Assembly (NCBI GenBank): GCA_030603035.1
Contig: JAUVYQ010000049.1
Location: forward strand, 1 to 16,469
Direction of reading: 5' to 3'
Length of the DNA: 16,469 bases
From: Phycisphaerae bacterium
GTDB taxonomy: Bacteria; Planctomycetota; Phycisphaerae; Sedimentisphaerales; SG8-4
Position numbers and translations under genes: made by a program
Notes under the pieces: model-generated
What the model saw: only the letters and a program-made list of their open reading frames with translations
Told to the model about the DNA's origin: nothing
The model's database searches: none
Part shown: one piece after another, positions 6,935 through 13,173 of the stretch
How positions within the stretch are numbered: the stretch's first letter is position 1
How the letters are laid out: each line of letters begins with the position of its first letter

Positions 6935-7679
6935 CAAACGAGCAACGAATTCTATCAGCGTTTTTTTCCCCTGCTATAACGAACAGGATAATGTAACCCG
7001 CACCGTCGAGCAGGCGCTTGCTGTCCTGGAAAAGGTGGGCGCTGACTTTGAAGTAATTATCGTTGACGACGGCAGTTCCGACGCCACCGGCCGGATTGCC
7101 GACGAAATTGCCGCACGAAACAACAGGGTAAAAGTCGTGCACCATCCCGCTAATCTCGGTTACGGGGCCGCCTTGAAGTCCGGCTTTAATGCAGCGACAA
7201 AAGAGCTTGTCTTTTATACCGATGCAGACGGCCAGTTCGACATCAGCGAAATGCCGCCGTTGCTGCCCTTGATAAAACAATATGATATTGTTAGCTGCTA
7301 CCGGTTGAACCGTCAGGACTCTACTGTACGCAAAATCAACGCCTGGTGCTGGACAAAGCTGGTTTGCCTGCTGTTCGGTATGAAAATCCGCGACATCGAT
7401 TGTGCCTTCAAATTATACAAAAGGGAAATCTTTGATAACATTGAGCTCTCAAGTGCCGGAGCTTTGATTGATGCTGAAATCCTCGCTCGGGCCATCCGAA
7501 GAGGATATACAATTACTCAAAAAGGCGTGCATCATTATCCGCGAATGGCCGGCACACAAACCGGCGCAAACTTGCGAGTAATTCTTCGGGCCTTCAAAGA
7601 GCTGTTTAAACTACACAGAGAAATTTGTCGCACGAGCGACGAACAACGAGCAACGAATTATGAACGACGCGAAAGTTAA
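6897..7679 (+). CDS. GT2 family glycosyltransferase (polyprenyl-phosphate sugar synthase-like)
   Basis: This encodes 260 residues. The only usable start is GTG at 6897, 38 nt inside the preceding gene; the frame opens just upstream (stop at 6882). The GT-A fold is clear: FFPCYNEQDNV, VDDGSSD (D57, D58), HPANLGYGAALKSGF, the metal-binding TDADGQFD (D109, D111), and DIDCAFKLYKREIF. This resembles DPM1/GtrB-type enzymes that load mannose or glucose from a nucleotide sugar onto a polyprenyl phosphate at the inner face of the membrane. No C-terminal membrane helices are present. A good AAGGAAAAGGTGG ribosome-binding-like stretch (6918-6930) precedes no start codon; instead a short heptamer repeat follows it, so the original start may have been overwritten. 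The same RATN-encoding repeat is found near both ends of the protein (residues about 14-17 and 250-253). The tail REICRTSDEQRATNYERRES is largely repeat-encoded. Confidence 0.88.
   Translation: MNKIGCLKGKGGNKRATNSISVFFPCYNEQDNVTRTVEQALAVLEKVGADFEVIIVDDGSSDATGRIADEIAARNNRVKVVHHPANLGYGAALKSGFNAATKELVFYTDADGQFDISEMPPLLPLIKQYDIVSCYRLNRQDSTVRKINAWCWTKLVCLLFGMKIRDIDCAFKLYKREIFDNIELSSAGALIDAEILARAIRRGYTITQKGVHHYPRMAGTQTGANLRVILRAFKELFKLHREICRTSDEQRATNYERRES
6937..6951. repeat. 15-bp heptamer-type repeat at the GT2 gene start
   Basis: AACGAGCAACGAATT occurs here and again exactly at 7645-7659, at the other end of the same gene. It is two units of the CGAGCAA heptamer family and encodes RATN in the same frame at both places. 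Confidence 0.85.
7633..7667. repeat. Heptanucleotide tandem repeat at the GT2 / GGCT-amidoligase junction
   Basis: Five 7-nt units (CGAGCGA, CGAACAA, CGAGCAA, CGAATTA, TGAACGA) span the 3' end of the GT2 gene. They contain the ATG (7660) of the next gene, so the repeat supplies both the C-terminal residues of one protein and the translation-start context of the other. Confidence 0.85.
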
Positions 7680-9594
7680 TCTGTTCATCTACGGCTCGCT
7701 GCGCGACCGCAGAATCTTCCAGTCGGTCAGCGGACTGAGTTTTACCAGAAAGCCCTCTAAAGTTAGCGGCCAGACCCTTTTTGCCGAGCCGGCCTTGCTC
7801 CCACACTATCGAAAAGTCAGCCCCGACAATGTCTATTTCTATGCAGTGCCGGCACCATCTTCAAGAATTGATGGCTTTGTAATCTACGATGTCCCGCCCA
7901 GGGCAATGGCCGAAGTCGACAGGTACGAGGGAAAACGCTACGACAGAGAGACCGTCCAGGTCAACACTGCAAACGGCCTCGTCGAAGCACGGGCTTACCT
8001 CGCCACTCGCGAGTCAATGAGAAAACACTTCGGCGACAGGTTCCACGTCAATCTCATACACGAGCTTTGGCTGAGAAAACGAATCGAAAAATTTATTAAA
8101 AGACGCACTCGACCAGGCGAACGAACAGCAGACGCCGAATTGGAACGCAGAGCAGACAGAGAGCTGCTCGCAACCACCGAACGCGACCTGGTCATAAGCC
8201 ATTATCACACCGATGCCGTTAGCGATTATTATCTTGAGCACGAGCTCGACCGCCCACGCTCGAGCATAAAACATTTATACGACGACCCGCAGGCAAAACC
8301 GTTCATCGAAAATTATTTGGCTTTAGTTGTAAAACAGGTCCTCCTCAATCAGCTCGACGAAAGAATACAGGCCCGATATCGATTTGAGCTCGAACATATG
8401 CGTACCTCGGAGAGATATTTCAAACGCTCGGTTAGTCTTCTTGCCGCTTTGCAAATGATAAATGCAAACAGCAGGACGGTTGATTTGATTGTCGAAAAAT
8501 GTCTTCAAACGATGCCCTACGACAGGTACGACCTCATTGACTACGTCAAATACGCCGTGCGCGCGGCAAAGAGTATGTTTCATACTCGTATTGCACGGGC
8601 TTACCTGGAACGCATTCGCTCCAATCTTCAGCCGGGCGTCGTACCGCTCGGAATTGAAATCGAGTTGAGCAACCTCGGCCCCGCAGCCGTTGAGCCGCAA
8701 AAAAGCATACAAAAAAGGGTTGACCCGGTATATGACGGCTTTAAGTATTTCTGTGATTTTCGCCTCGATGTTTTGTCCTGGAAACTCGGCGGATATATCG
8801 ACGACCACACCGGCTCGACCGACAGGGCACGCCGCTCCGGCTTTCTGGAGCTTGCGCCGGGAAGACTGAACATCGCAGGGGAGCTATCGCGACCCGCAAC
8901 CGCAGACCCCTGGCTACTTAATCAGTTGATACACGAAATCGCCAATTTCTATGACGTCCGACCGCACAGTTTGCATTTATCTTTTCAACTCCGTAAAAAC
9001 CAAATCGGAAAGCAGAAAATTCTGCCTTTAGGTTTTGTCAAGTGCCTGCTTGTCCTCGGCGGAGGCCCAGAGCTAAAGGGCACCGGAAGACTATGGGTTT
9101 CAAGAATGGGCTATGATGAGATAACTCAACACGGCTATGGTGAAGAACTCGTCTTTGCAAGAACCAGCAAACGCAGATGGTACCTGGCGCCAGACGAAAT
9201 TGCAGACAAGCCCCCGGCCCAGGCAACTACCTATGTCCAGCAGTATAAATTTATTCGTCTGGAAAAACGCGCCAATTATGAGCCCTTAATCTTGTGCCTC
9301 AAAGGACTCCAGTTGGCATACAATCCCGCCGATTATTTAAGCGCCGAGCAGTTAAGAGGCAGCAGAAAATTACGCCGACAATACGAGGAATTAAAAAAAT
9401 GGTCCGCCGAACCTACGGAAATCAGTCCTCAAACAATAAGCAAATTCTTAAATACCGTCCAGAAGGGCTTGATGAATGAAGGACACCACCGGCCCGCTCA
9501 CAAATTGCATTATATCGATTGGGCACTAAGCGCCATTGATGTGCAGCTGCGTATGTTCAACAAACAGCTTAAAAAACCGCCCAACACCTCTTAG
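7660..9594 (+). CDS. Gamma-glutamylcyclotransferase-like (AIG2) domain fused to an amidoligase-like domain
   Basis: This encodes 644 residues, overlapping the GT2 gene by 20 nt; the ATG at 7660 is the only start that keeps the conserved N-terminus. Residues about 6-115 match the gamma-glutamylcyclotransferase/AIG2 fold: LFIYGSLRD (Y11-G12-S13-L14 substrate loop), a GFVIYDVPP strand, and VDRYEGKRYDRETVQV, whose E90 aligns with the catalytic glutamate. Residues about 125-320 form a charged, helix-rich linker or domain that I do not recognise. Residues about 328-560 show PLGIEIELSN (E333, E335), GFLELAPGRL (E397) and RPHSLHLSF (H436, H439). Two acidic residues in a first strand, a Glu in a later strand and a His in the next is the metal/ATP site layout of glutamine-synthetase-like amidoligases (Amidoligase_2 type). 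The GGCT half is well supported; the amidoligase half is inference from these motifs. No signal or membrane segment, so cytoplasmic. It ends shortly before a cluster of palindromic repeats. Confidence 0.65.
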   Translation: MNDAKVNLFIYGSLRDRRIFQSVSGLSFTRKPSKVSGQTLFAEPALLPHYRKVSPDNVYFYAVPAPSSRIDGFVIYDVPPRAMAEVDRYEGKRYDRETVQVNTANGLVEARAYLATRESMRKHFGDRFHVNLIHELWLRKRIEKFIKRRTRPGERTADAELERRADRELLATTERDLVISHYHTDAVSDYYLEHELDRPRSSIKHLYDDPQAKPFIENYLALVVKQVLLNQLDERIQARYRFELEHMRTSERYFKRSVSLLAALQMINANSRTVDLIVEKCLQTMPYDRYDLIDYVKYAVRAAKSMFHTRIARAYLERIRSNLQPGVVPLGIEIELSNLGPAAVEPQKSIQKRVDPVYDGFKYFCDFRLDVLSWKLGGYIDDHTGSTDRARRSGFLELAPGRLNIAGELSRPATADPWLLNQLIHEIANFYDVRPHSLHLSFQLRKNQIGKQKILPLGFVKCLLVLGGGPELKGTGRLWVSRMGYDEITQHGYGEELVFARTSKRRWYLAPDEIADKPPAQATTYVQQYKFIRLEKRANYEPLILCLKGLQLAYNPADYLSAEQLRGSRKLRRQYEELKKWSAEPTEISPQTISKFLNTVQKGLMNEGHHRPAHKLHYIDWALSAIDVQLRMFNKQLKKPPNTS

Positions 9595-9607
9595 CAAAAC
9601 ACAGAAT

Positions 9608-9667
9608 GTCATTCTGAGCGCAGCGAAGAATCTCGTCATTGCGAGGAGCGCAGCGACGTGGCAATCT
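9608..9667. repeat. Two adjacent REP-like palindromic elements
   Basis: GTCATTCTGAGCGCAGCGAA followed by GAATCTC (9608-9634) is directly followed by GTCATTGCGAGGAGCGCAGC and then GACGTGGCAATCT (9635-9667). Both follow the scheme GTCATT(G/C)-GAGCGCAGCGA-(G/C)AATCT, in which the two ends pair. Related copies lie at 10243-10326 and 12450-12478. Confidence 0.8.
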
Positions 9668-9668
9668 T

Positions 9669-9705
9669 AAAAAAAATGTTTAACCCCGCAATTTATTGCG
9701 GGGTT
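9669..9705 (-). terminator. Rho-independent terminator of the Nudix gene
   Basis: An 11-bp perfect stem, AACCCCGCAAT / ATTGCGGGGTT (9682-9692 and 9695-9705), is followed on the minus strand by AAACA and eight T residues (9676-9669). The Nudix stop codon lies at the base of the hairpin. On the plus strand only a weak T-rich tail follows, so it may also stop the converging operon, but less efficiently. Confidence 0.85.
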
Positions 9706-10195
9706 ATTTAGTTTGCACCCTTTTAACTTTCACCCGATAAATTCTTTTTCTTTTTAACCTTCTTATCGCAAACCTGGCCACTTCACTATGGTCAAATGCC
9801 ATATCTTTCGGCAATTTCTCTACATCGAACCATCGCACCTCTGCTGCGTCGTCGCCGGCTTTTATCTTATTCAGTCCTTCTGTTGCAACGCCCATATATA
9901 CTATTGTAATCTGTCTGCCCCTCGGGTCACGCCCCACATTACCGTAGGTACGCATCTGTTCCAGGGCTGCATTTACCAGTCCCGTCTCTTCCGCCAGCTC
10001 CCGGGCCACAGCATCTTCAAGCCCCTCATCAATCTCCACAAATCCGCCGGGCAAAGACCATTTGCCTTTGAACGGCTCATTTCCGCGATTGACCAGCAGC
10101 AGTTTGGCTCCCGTTTTGAAAAAGCCAAAGATAGCGGCGTCAACACTCACCATCGGCCTCGGCCAATCGTAAATATATTTGCCCTTCTTAGCCAT
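9704..10195 (-). CDS. Nudix hydrolase (ADP-ribose pyrophosphatase-like)
   Basis: This encodes 163 residues from the ATG at 10195 (MAKKGKYIYDWPRP); a TTG 4 codons upstream is less likely. The Nudix box is perfect: GX5EX7REUXEEXGU reads GFVEIDE, GLEDAVA, RELAEETGL. Before it come VSVDAAIFGF and LLLVNRGNEPFKGKWSLPGG, the usual first strands that present the substrate, and after it GRDPRGRQITIVYMGVA. The spacing and the RDPRGR segment match ADP-ribose or related nucleoside-diphosphate pyrophosphatases, and also the Nudix part of NrtR-type regulators, but no DNA-binding domain is present. The C-terminus is basic (RRLKRKRIYRVKVKRVQTK). It would hydrolyse a nucleoside diphosphate linked to another group into two phosphorylated products. 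It stands alone, converging on the operon to its left and divided from the kinase gene by repeats. Exact substrate cannot be read from sequence. Confidence 0.92.
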   Translation of the reverse strand: MAKKGKYIYDWPRPMVSVDAAIFGFFKTGAKLLLVNRGNEPFKGKWSLPGGFVEIDEGLEDAVARELAEETGLVNAALEQMRTYGNVGRDPRGRQITIVYMGVATEGLNKIKAGDDAAEVRWFDVEKLPKDMAFDHSEVARFAIRRLKRKRIYRVKVKRVQTK

Positions 10196-10242
10196 CTCAA
10201 AAATCAAAGTGACAGATAAAAATTCAAAAATGACATTTCATA

Positions 10243-10326
10243 TCATTGCGAGCGAAGCGAAGCAATCTCGACCATTCGCAAATTAGAGATTGTCACATCC
10301 TCACTTCGTTCGGGTTCGCAATGACA
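10243..10326. repeat. REP-like palindromic repeat (84 bp)
   Basis: The left arm TCATTGCGAGCGAAGCGAAG plus CAATCTC (10243-10269) and the right arm AGATTG...CTTCGTTCGGGTTCGCAATGACA (10287-10326) are imperfect inverted copies around a 17-nt centre. The left 27 bases recur without change at 12451-12477. It sits between the divergent Nudix and kinase genes. Confidence 0.85.
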
Positions 10327-10386
10327 TTTTGCATTTTAATATGTAATTTTGCTTTTTGCATTTTAATTTTTAATTTTCTTATACCA
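10327..10386. repeat. AT-rich repetitive segment with TTTTGCATTTTAAT-type units
   Basis: Similar short units (TTTTGCATTTTAAT, TTTTGCTTTTTGCATTTTAA, TTTTTAATTTTC) follow one another directly after the palindromic element. No coding potential is seen. The segment ends just upstream of the kinase promoter. Confidence 0.5.
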
Positions 10387-10387
10387 A

Positions 10388-10416
10388 TTGCCTAAAATCT
10401 CTCTATTGCTTACAAT
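10388..10416 (+). promoter_or_regulatory. Sigma70-like promoter of the kinase-heptosyltransferase unit
   Basis: TTGCCT (10388-10393) and TACAAT (10411-10416) are separated by exactly 17 nt. The -10 matches five of six consensus bases. Expected transcription start (about 10422-10426) coincides with the two candidate ATG codons at 10420 and 10426, and no ribosome binding site is seen, which suggests a leaderless message starting at 10426. Confidence 0.55.
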
Positions 10417-10419
10417 GAT

Positions 10420-11361
10420 ATGGGTATGAGCTTTTCAAAGAAGATTCCCGGCAAATACATCAAAACCGTGCCGCTAAGACTCAACAATGGCTGGAGCGGC
10501 AGGGCGGTACTGTCCGCTCCGTCCGGCAGTCCTTGGGACTCCTTACGGAGGAACTTTTCCAGAACCGACTGGGCCGATTGTCTCGCGCAGCCCGAGCTGC
10601 TATTCGAAGATGTCGAAAAAATCCTGAAAACAGAAGGCCGAAACTGTGTCGCCGTGAAAAATCTTACAATAGCAGGAAACCGGCTAAAAGTCGTTATCAA
10701 ACGCCATCACCCCCAGCCCGGCTTGCGCCAATTCTTCCGTTCGTTTCGACCCGGCAGGGCGCTGCGAAACTTCAAAACCGCTCTTAAACTGATAAGCTGT
10801 GGCATTTCAGCGATAGCTCCCATTGCAGCTTTACACCAAAAACGAAACTTACTTACCAGACAAAGCATTTACATTACCGAATATTTCGAAAACAGTTCTG
10901 AACTTTACACTTTTTCTTCTGAACAATTGTCGAAGGTTCAGGCCAGCCGGTTCGCACTAAAAAAAGAGTTTTCTCATCAGCTCGCCGCTATACTTGCATC
11001 ACTGCACAAAAACGGCCTATGGTACAGAGATTCAAAAGCCAGCAATTTTATCGTTACTAAAGACACCCAGAGTAAATACAGAATATTGCTCGCCGATATG
11101 GACGGAATAAAGCGTTATTTCCTGCGCCGCAGAAGCAGCCAATTTCGCCCATTGTGGCAGCTTGCCGCCTCGACGCTCCCTGTATCTGCCATTAACCGAG
11201 CAGATTACTTGCGGACCTTTACAGCTTATTGTAATCTAACCGGCCTTGAGCTTCCGCAGCGCCGCCCGATTTACCGTGAGCTCGCAAAACGGGCCAAAGC
11301 CAAACGCCTGCGCACCATCGCCAAAACATCGAGCATCGAGAATCGAGAACATTATGTCTGA
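10420..11361 (+). CDS. Lipopolysaccharide kinase-like protein (Kdo/WaaP family)
   Basis: This encodes 313 residues from the ATG at 10420; a second ATG at 10426 is equally possible and fits a leaderless start better. The protein has the protein-kinase-like fold of LPS kinases: a lysine in a VVIKRHH strand (K94), LHKNGLWYRDSKASNFIV carrying the catalytic aspartate (D204) and metal-binding asparagine (N209), and LADMDGIK with the metal-binding aspartate (D226 or D228). The usual His before the catalytic Asp is replaced (Y-R-D). No membrane segment is present. Such enzymes phosphorylate Kdo or heptose in the LPS inner core at the cytoplasmic side, which suits the heptosyltransferase gene that overlaps it by 8 nt. 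The C-terminus, KTSSIENREHYV, is written by a dispersed heptamer repeat. The segment at residues 28-50 is not recognisable. Exact acceptor is unknown. Confidence 0.82.
   Translation: MGMSFSKKIPGKYIKTVPLRLNNGWSGRAVLSAPSGSPWDSLRRNFSRTDWADCLAQPELLFEDVEKILKTEGRNCVAVKNLTIAGNRLKVVIKRHHPQPGLRQFFRSFRPGRALRNFKTALKLISCGISAIAPIAALHQKRNLLTRQSIYITEYFENSSELYTFSSEQLSKVQASRFALKKEFSHQLAAILASLHKNGLWYRDSKASNFIVTKDTQSKYRILLADMDGIKRYFLRRRSSQFRPLWQLAASTLPVSAINRADYLRTFTAYCNLTGLELPQRRPIYRELAKRAKAKRLRTIAKTSSIENREHYV
11327..11348. repeat. Heptamer repeat (GAGCATC family) at the kinase-heptosyltransferase junction
   Basis: CATC-GAGCATC-GAGAATC-GAGA, about three units of the same family as the 15-unit array at 2810-2914, encodes the end of the kinase. 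It places the heptosyltransferase ATG (11354) 5 nt after its last base. Confidence 0.85.
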
Positions 11362-12394
11362 AAGTTTGAAAAACATCTTGATAATAAAGCCCAGCTCACT
11401 GGGCGACATAGTCCTGGCTTTGCCGGCCCTTTCAGCTTTGCGCAAAAGTTTTCCCGATGCGAAGATTAGTTGGCTTATCCGCCCGGAGTTTGCACCACTC
11501 CTTGAGAACCATCCACATTTAACTGATATCATCCTTTTCGACCGCAAGTTCCTCGGAAAGGCCTGGTACCACCCTGGAGCATTCAGCTCTCTCGTCTCAC
11601 TTATCCGCCGCCTTCGCCGCAGTAAATTTGACGCCGTAATAGACCTGCAGGGTCTTTTCAGGACCGCTTCTTTTGCCTGGCTCTCCGGCTGTAAAAAACG
11701 CCTCGGAATGGCAAACGCCAGAGAGCTCGCTCGCATCTTTTACACGCATAAGGTCACCCAGCACAGAGATTGCATTCATCTGGTCGATTACTACTTAAAG
11801 ATAATCCAAACCGCCGGTGCTTCCTCTCTTGATGTTCAGTTTGTATTGCCGCAGGACACCGCCGCTGCCGATTCGATTAACAGGTTATTAACCAGCCACA
11901 ATATCAAACCCGGCAATTACGCTGTCTTTGTACCCGGCTCCGCTCGCAGTGACAAGTGTTGGCCAATCGAACGATTCGCCGCCTTGGCTGATAAAATTTC
12001 ATCGCAGTTTCACCTCTCTATAGTTGCCACGGGGACAGCATCCGAAACCAGCGCTGTTGAAGAACTGCAAACCATAGCCGATGTTCCGATAGCCAGCTTT
12101 GCCGGGCTCACCAATCTCACCGAGCTAATAGCTCTATTAAAAGCTGCCAGTCTGGTGGTAAGCAATGACACTGGCCCGGGCCACATCGCCGCTGCTCTGG
12201 GCACGCCTCTGGTTCTGATATTTGGTCCTACTAACCCCGCCAGGGTCGCCCCGTACGGAAGGAGCTGCTGCGTCGCTGCGATTGGATCCGACAGCAGGGG
12301 CTTCAAGTCCGACAGCACCGACCCAAAACACGATATTATTGCTATAACCGTTGACGAGGTTTATCAAAAGGTATGCGAGCAAATGAATTCGTAA
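11354..12394 (+). CDS. GT9 family glycosyltransferase (heptosyltransferase, WaaC/WaaF-like)
   Basis: This encodes 346 residues, the standard length for heptosyltransferases I/II. The ATG at 11354 is 8 nt inside the kinase gene; an open frame extends 36 codons upstream but is only a shadow of the kinase. Landmarks are ILIIKPSSLGDIVLALPALSALRKSFPDAKI at the N-terminus, FDAVIDLQGLFRTA, VFVPGSARSDKCWPIERFAALAD at the start of the donor domain, and VVSNDTGPGHIAAALGTPLVLIFGPTNPARVAPYG (D272), the typical ADP-heptose binding region. It would add L-glycero-D-manno-heptose to the LPS inner core on the cytoplasmic side. The neighbour kinase supports this pathway. A 7-residue duplication (SDSRGFK/SDSTDPK, from TCCGACAGCA at 12287 and 12308) is seen near the C-terminus. 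GT9 members with other sugar specificities exist, so the assignment to a particular heptose step is left open. Confidence 0.92.
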   Translation: MSESLKNILIIKPSSLGDIVLALPALSALRKSFPDAKISWLIRPEFAPLLENHPHLTDIILFDRKFLGKAWYHPGAFSSLVSLIRRLRRSKFDAVIDLQGLFRTASFAWLSGCKKRLGMANARELARIFYTHKVTQHRDCIHLVDYYLKIIQTAGASSLDVQFVLPQDTAAADSINRLLTSHNIKPGNYAVFVPGSARSDKCWPIERFAALADKISSQFHLSIVATGTASETSAVEELQTIADVPIASFAGLTNLTELIALLKAASLVVSNDTGPGHIAAALGTPLVLIFGPTNPARVAPYGRSCCVAAIGSDSRGFKSDSTDPKHDIIAITVDEVYQKVCEQMNS

Positions 12395-12411
12395 TGCTCT
12401 GCAACGGGTGG

Positions 12412-12435
12412 CACCCTCAAACTTGTTTGGGGGTG
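12412..12435 (+). terminator. Possible terminator after the heptosyltransferase gene
   Basis: CACCCTCAAA and TTTGGGGGTG (12412-12421, 12426-12435) pair over 10 bp with one G-U and a CTTG loop, 18 nt after the stop codon. The following TTGAAAAATCG is poor in T, so it may be a stem only. A second hairpin, AAACCCT / AGGGTTT (12530-12552), with TTTC behind it, lies further on. Confidence 0.4.
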
Positions 12436-12449
12436 TTGAAAAATCGTTT

Positions 12450-12478
12450 GTCATTGCGAGCGAAGCGAAGCAATCTCA
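12450..12478. repeat. REP-like palindromic repeat half
   Basis: 27 bases (12451-12477) are identical to the left arm of the element at 10243-10269, with ends that pair (GTCATTGCGAG... GAAGCAATCTC). No right-hand arm is present here. Confidence 0.85.
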
Positions 12479-12490
12479 TATTTAGAAAGT

Positions 12491-12625
12491 TTGTAGGGTA
12501 GGCTTCAGCCCACCGCCTTCCTAAAAAACAAACCCTAACTTTGCCAGGGTTTTCATTATCGGTTAGCTCCCAGCTCCGCTGGGGGTCAAAATTTTATCCT
12601 TGTAGGCTGGGGCTTGCCCCAGCAC
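12491..12625. repeat. Cluster of three short G/C hairpins in intergenic DNA
   Basis: GTAGGGTAGGCTTCAGCCCACC (12493-12514), CCCAGCTCCGCTGGG (12570-12584) and GTAGGCTGGGGC-TTG-CCCCAGC (12602-12623, a 7-bp pair with a short loop) each form a palindrome of the same style: GTAGG-stem. The last lies just behind the rraB-like stop codon and could act as its terminator on the minus strand. No gene is seen in 12395-12640. Confidence 0.55.
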
Positions 12626-12640
12626 TAAGAAAAGTGTCAC

Positions 12641-12994
12641 CTATGTATCGGTTGACAAAACCTCAGTTCCCCAGCCATTATACTCTCCGCAGAAATGTTT
12701 TGCGACCCCATCAAACCATGCGCTTGTCTCAAGTATTGCCTCTTCCTCCGGGACCATACTCTTTGTCGCACGGCAGCTCCATACAGGCTTCGAGAATAAT
12801 CTCCGCCACCATGGCGGCGGCACGCAATCGATCCTGACTGTATAGCCTTCCCTCTCGATTTCACTTAAAGCCGACTTGGCCTGTTCTTCTGATGGAAAAT
12901 ACAAAAAAAAGTCCACTGTATGTGGTTTACTAAGATCTGATCCCAGTTCTTTCAACCTATGCAGTACGGCTAAATCTTTATCTCGTGCTCCCAT
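12641..12994 (-). CDS. RraB-like protein (regulator of ribonuclease activity B family)
   Basis: This encodes 117 residues from the ATG at 12994, with a GAGG ribosome binding site (13005-13008) 10 nt upstream; an in-frame TTG two codons earlier is less suitable. The pattern is that of RraB: an N-terminal RDKDLAVLHRLKELGSDLSKPHTVDFFLYFPSEEQA, SEIEREGYTVRIDCVPPPWW, an MVPEEEAIL helix and a C-terminal EYNGWGTEV, corresponding to the family's EYDGWG end motif. Bacterial RraB binds and inhibits RNase E in enterobacteria; here the name is based on fold-level similarity only and no RNase E is seen in the window. The protein is soluble and cytoplasmic. It is a single gene pointing left, with the ileS gene upstream in the same direction and about 220 nt of repeat-rich DNA between them, including the ileS terminator, so it is probably transcribed separately. 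Confidence 0.72.
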   Translation of the reverse strand: MGARDKDLAVLHRLKELGSDLSKPHTVDFFLYFPSEEQAKSALSEIEREGYTVRIDCVPPPWWRRLFSKPVWSCRATKSMVPEEEAILETSAWFDGVAKHFCGEYNGWGTEVLSTDT

Positions 12995-13121
12995 AAGCAA
13001 AAAACCTCACATCAAAAAAATCATAATCCCTTTCCAAATCTCGTCACATAAATACGAGTCTTAATTTCCATATCTCTTATCTCACGTCCTATTATCCCCG
13101 GTCTTCTCAACCAACACAATA

Positions 13122-13171
13122 GGAAAAAGGAAAAATTCACCCCATGAGATAATCTTTCACTATCTCACGGG
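13122..13171 (-). terminator. ileS: Probable Rho-independent terminator of ileS
   Basis: CCCATGAGATA / TATCTCACGGG (13141-13151, 13161-13171) pair over 11 bp with a single mismatch and a 9-nt loop. On the minus strand the stem is followed by GGTGAATTTTTCCTTTTTCC (T-rich, 13140-13122). It lies about 45 nt behind the ileS stop codon. Confidence 0.6.
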
Positions 13172-13173
13172 TC

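Noticed and set aside
11246..11353. 36-residue N-terminal extension of the heptosyltransferase
   Set aside because: The canonical GT9 N-terminus begins at the ATG at 11354; the upstream part is antiframe to the kinase coding region and repeat DNA.
13036..13060. CTCGT / ACGAG inverted repeat upstream of the rraB-like gene as an operator
   Set aside because: Only 5 bp with a 9-nt loop; expected by chance in a window of this size.
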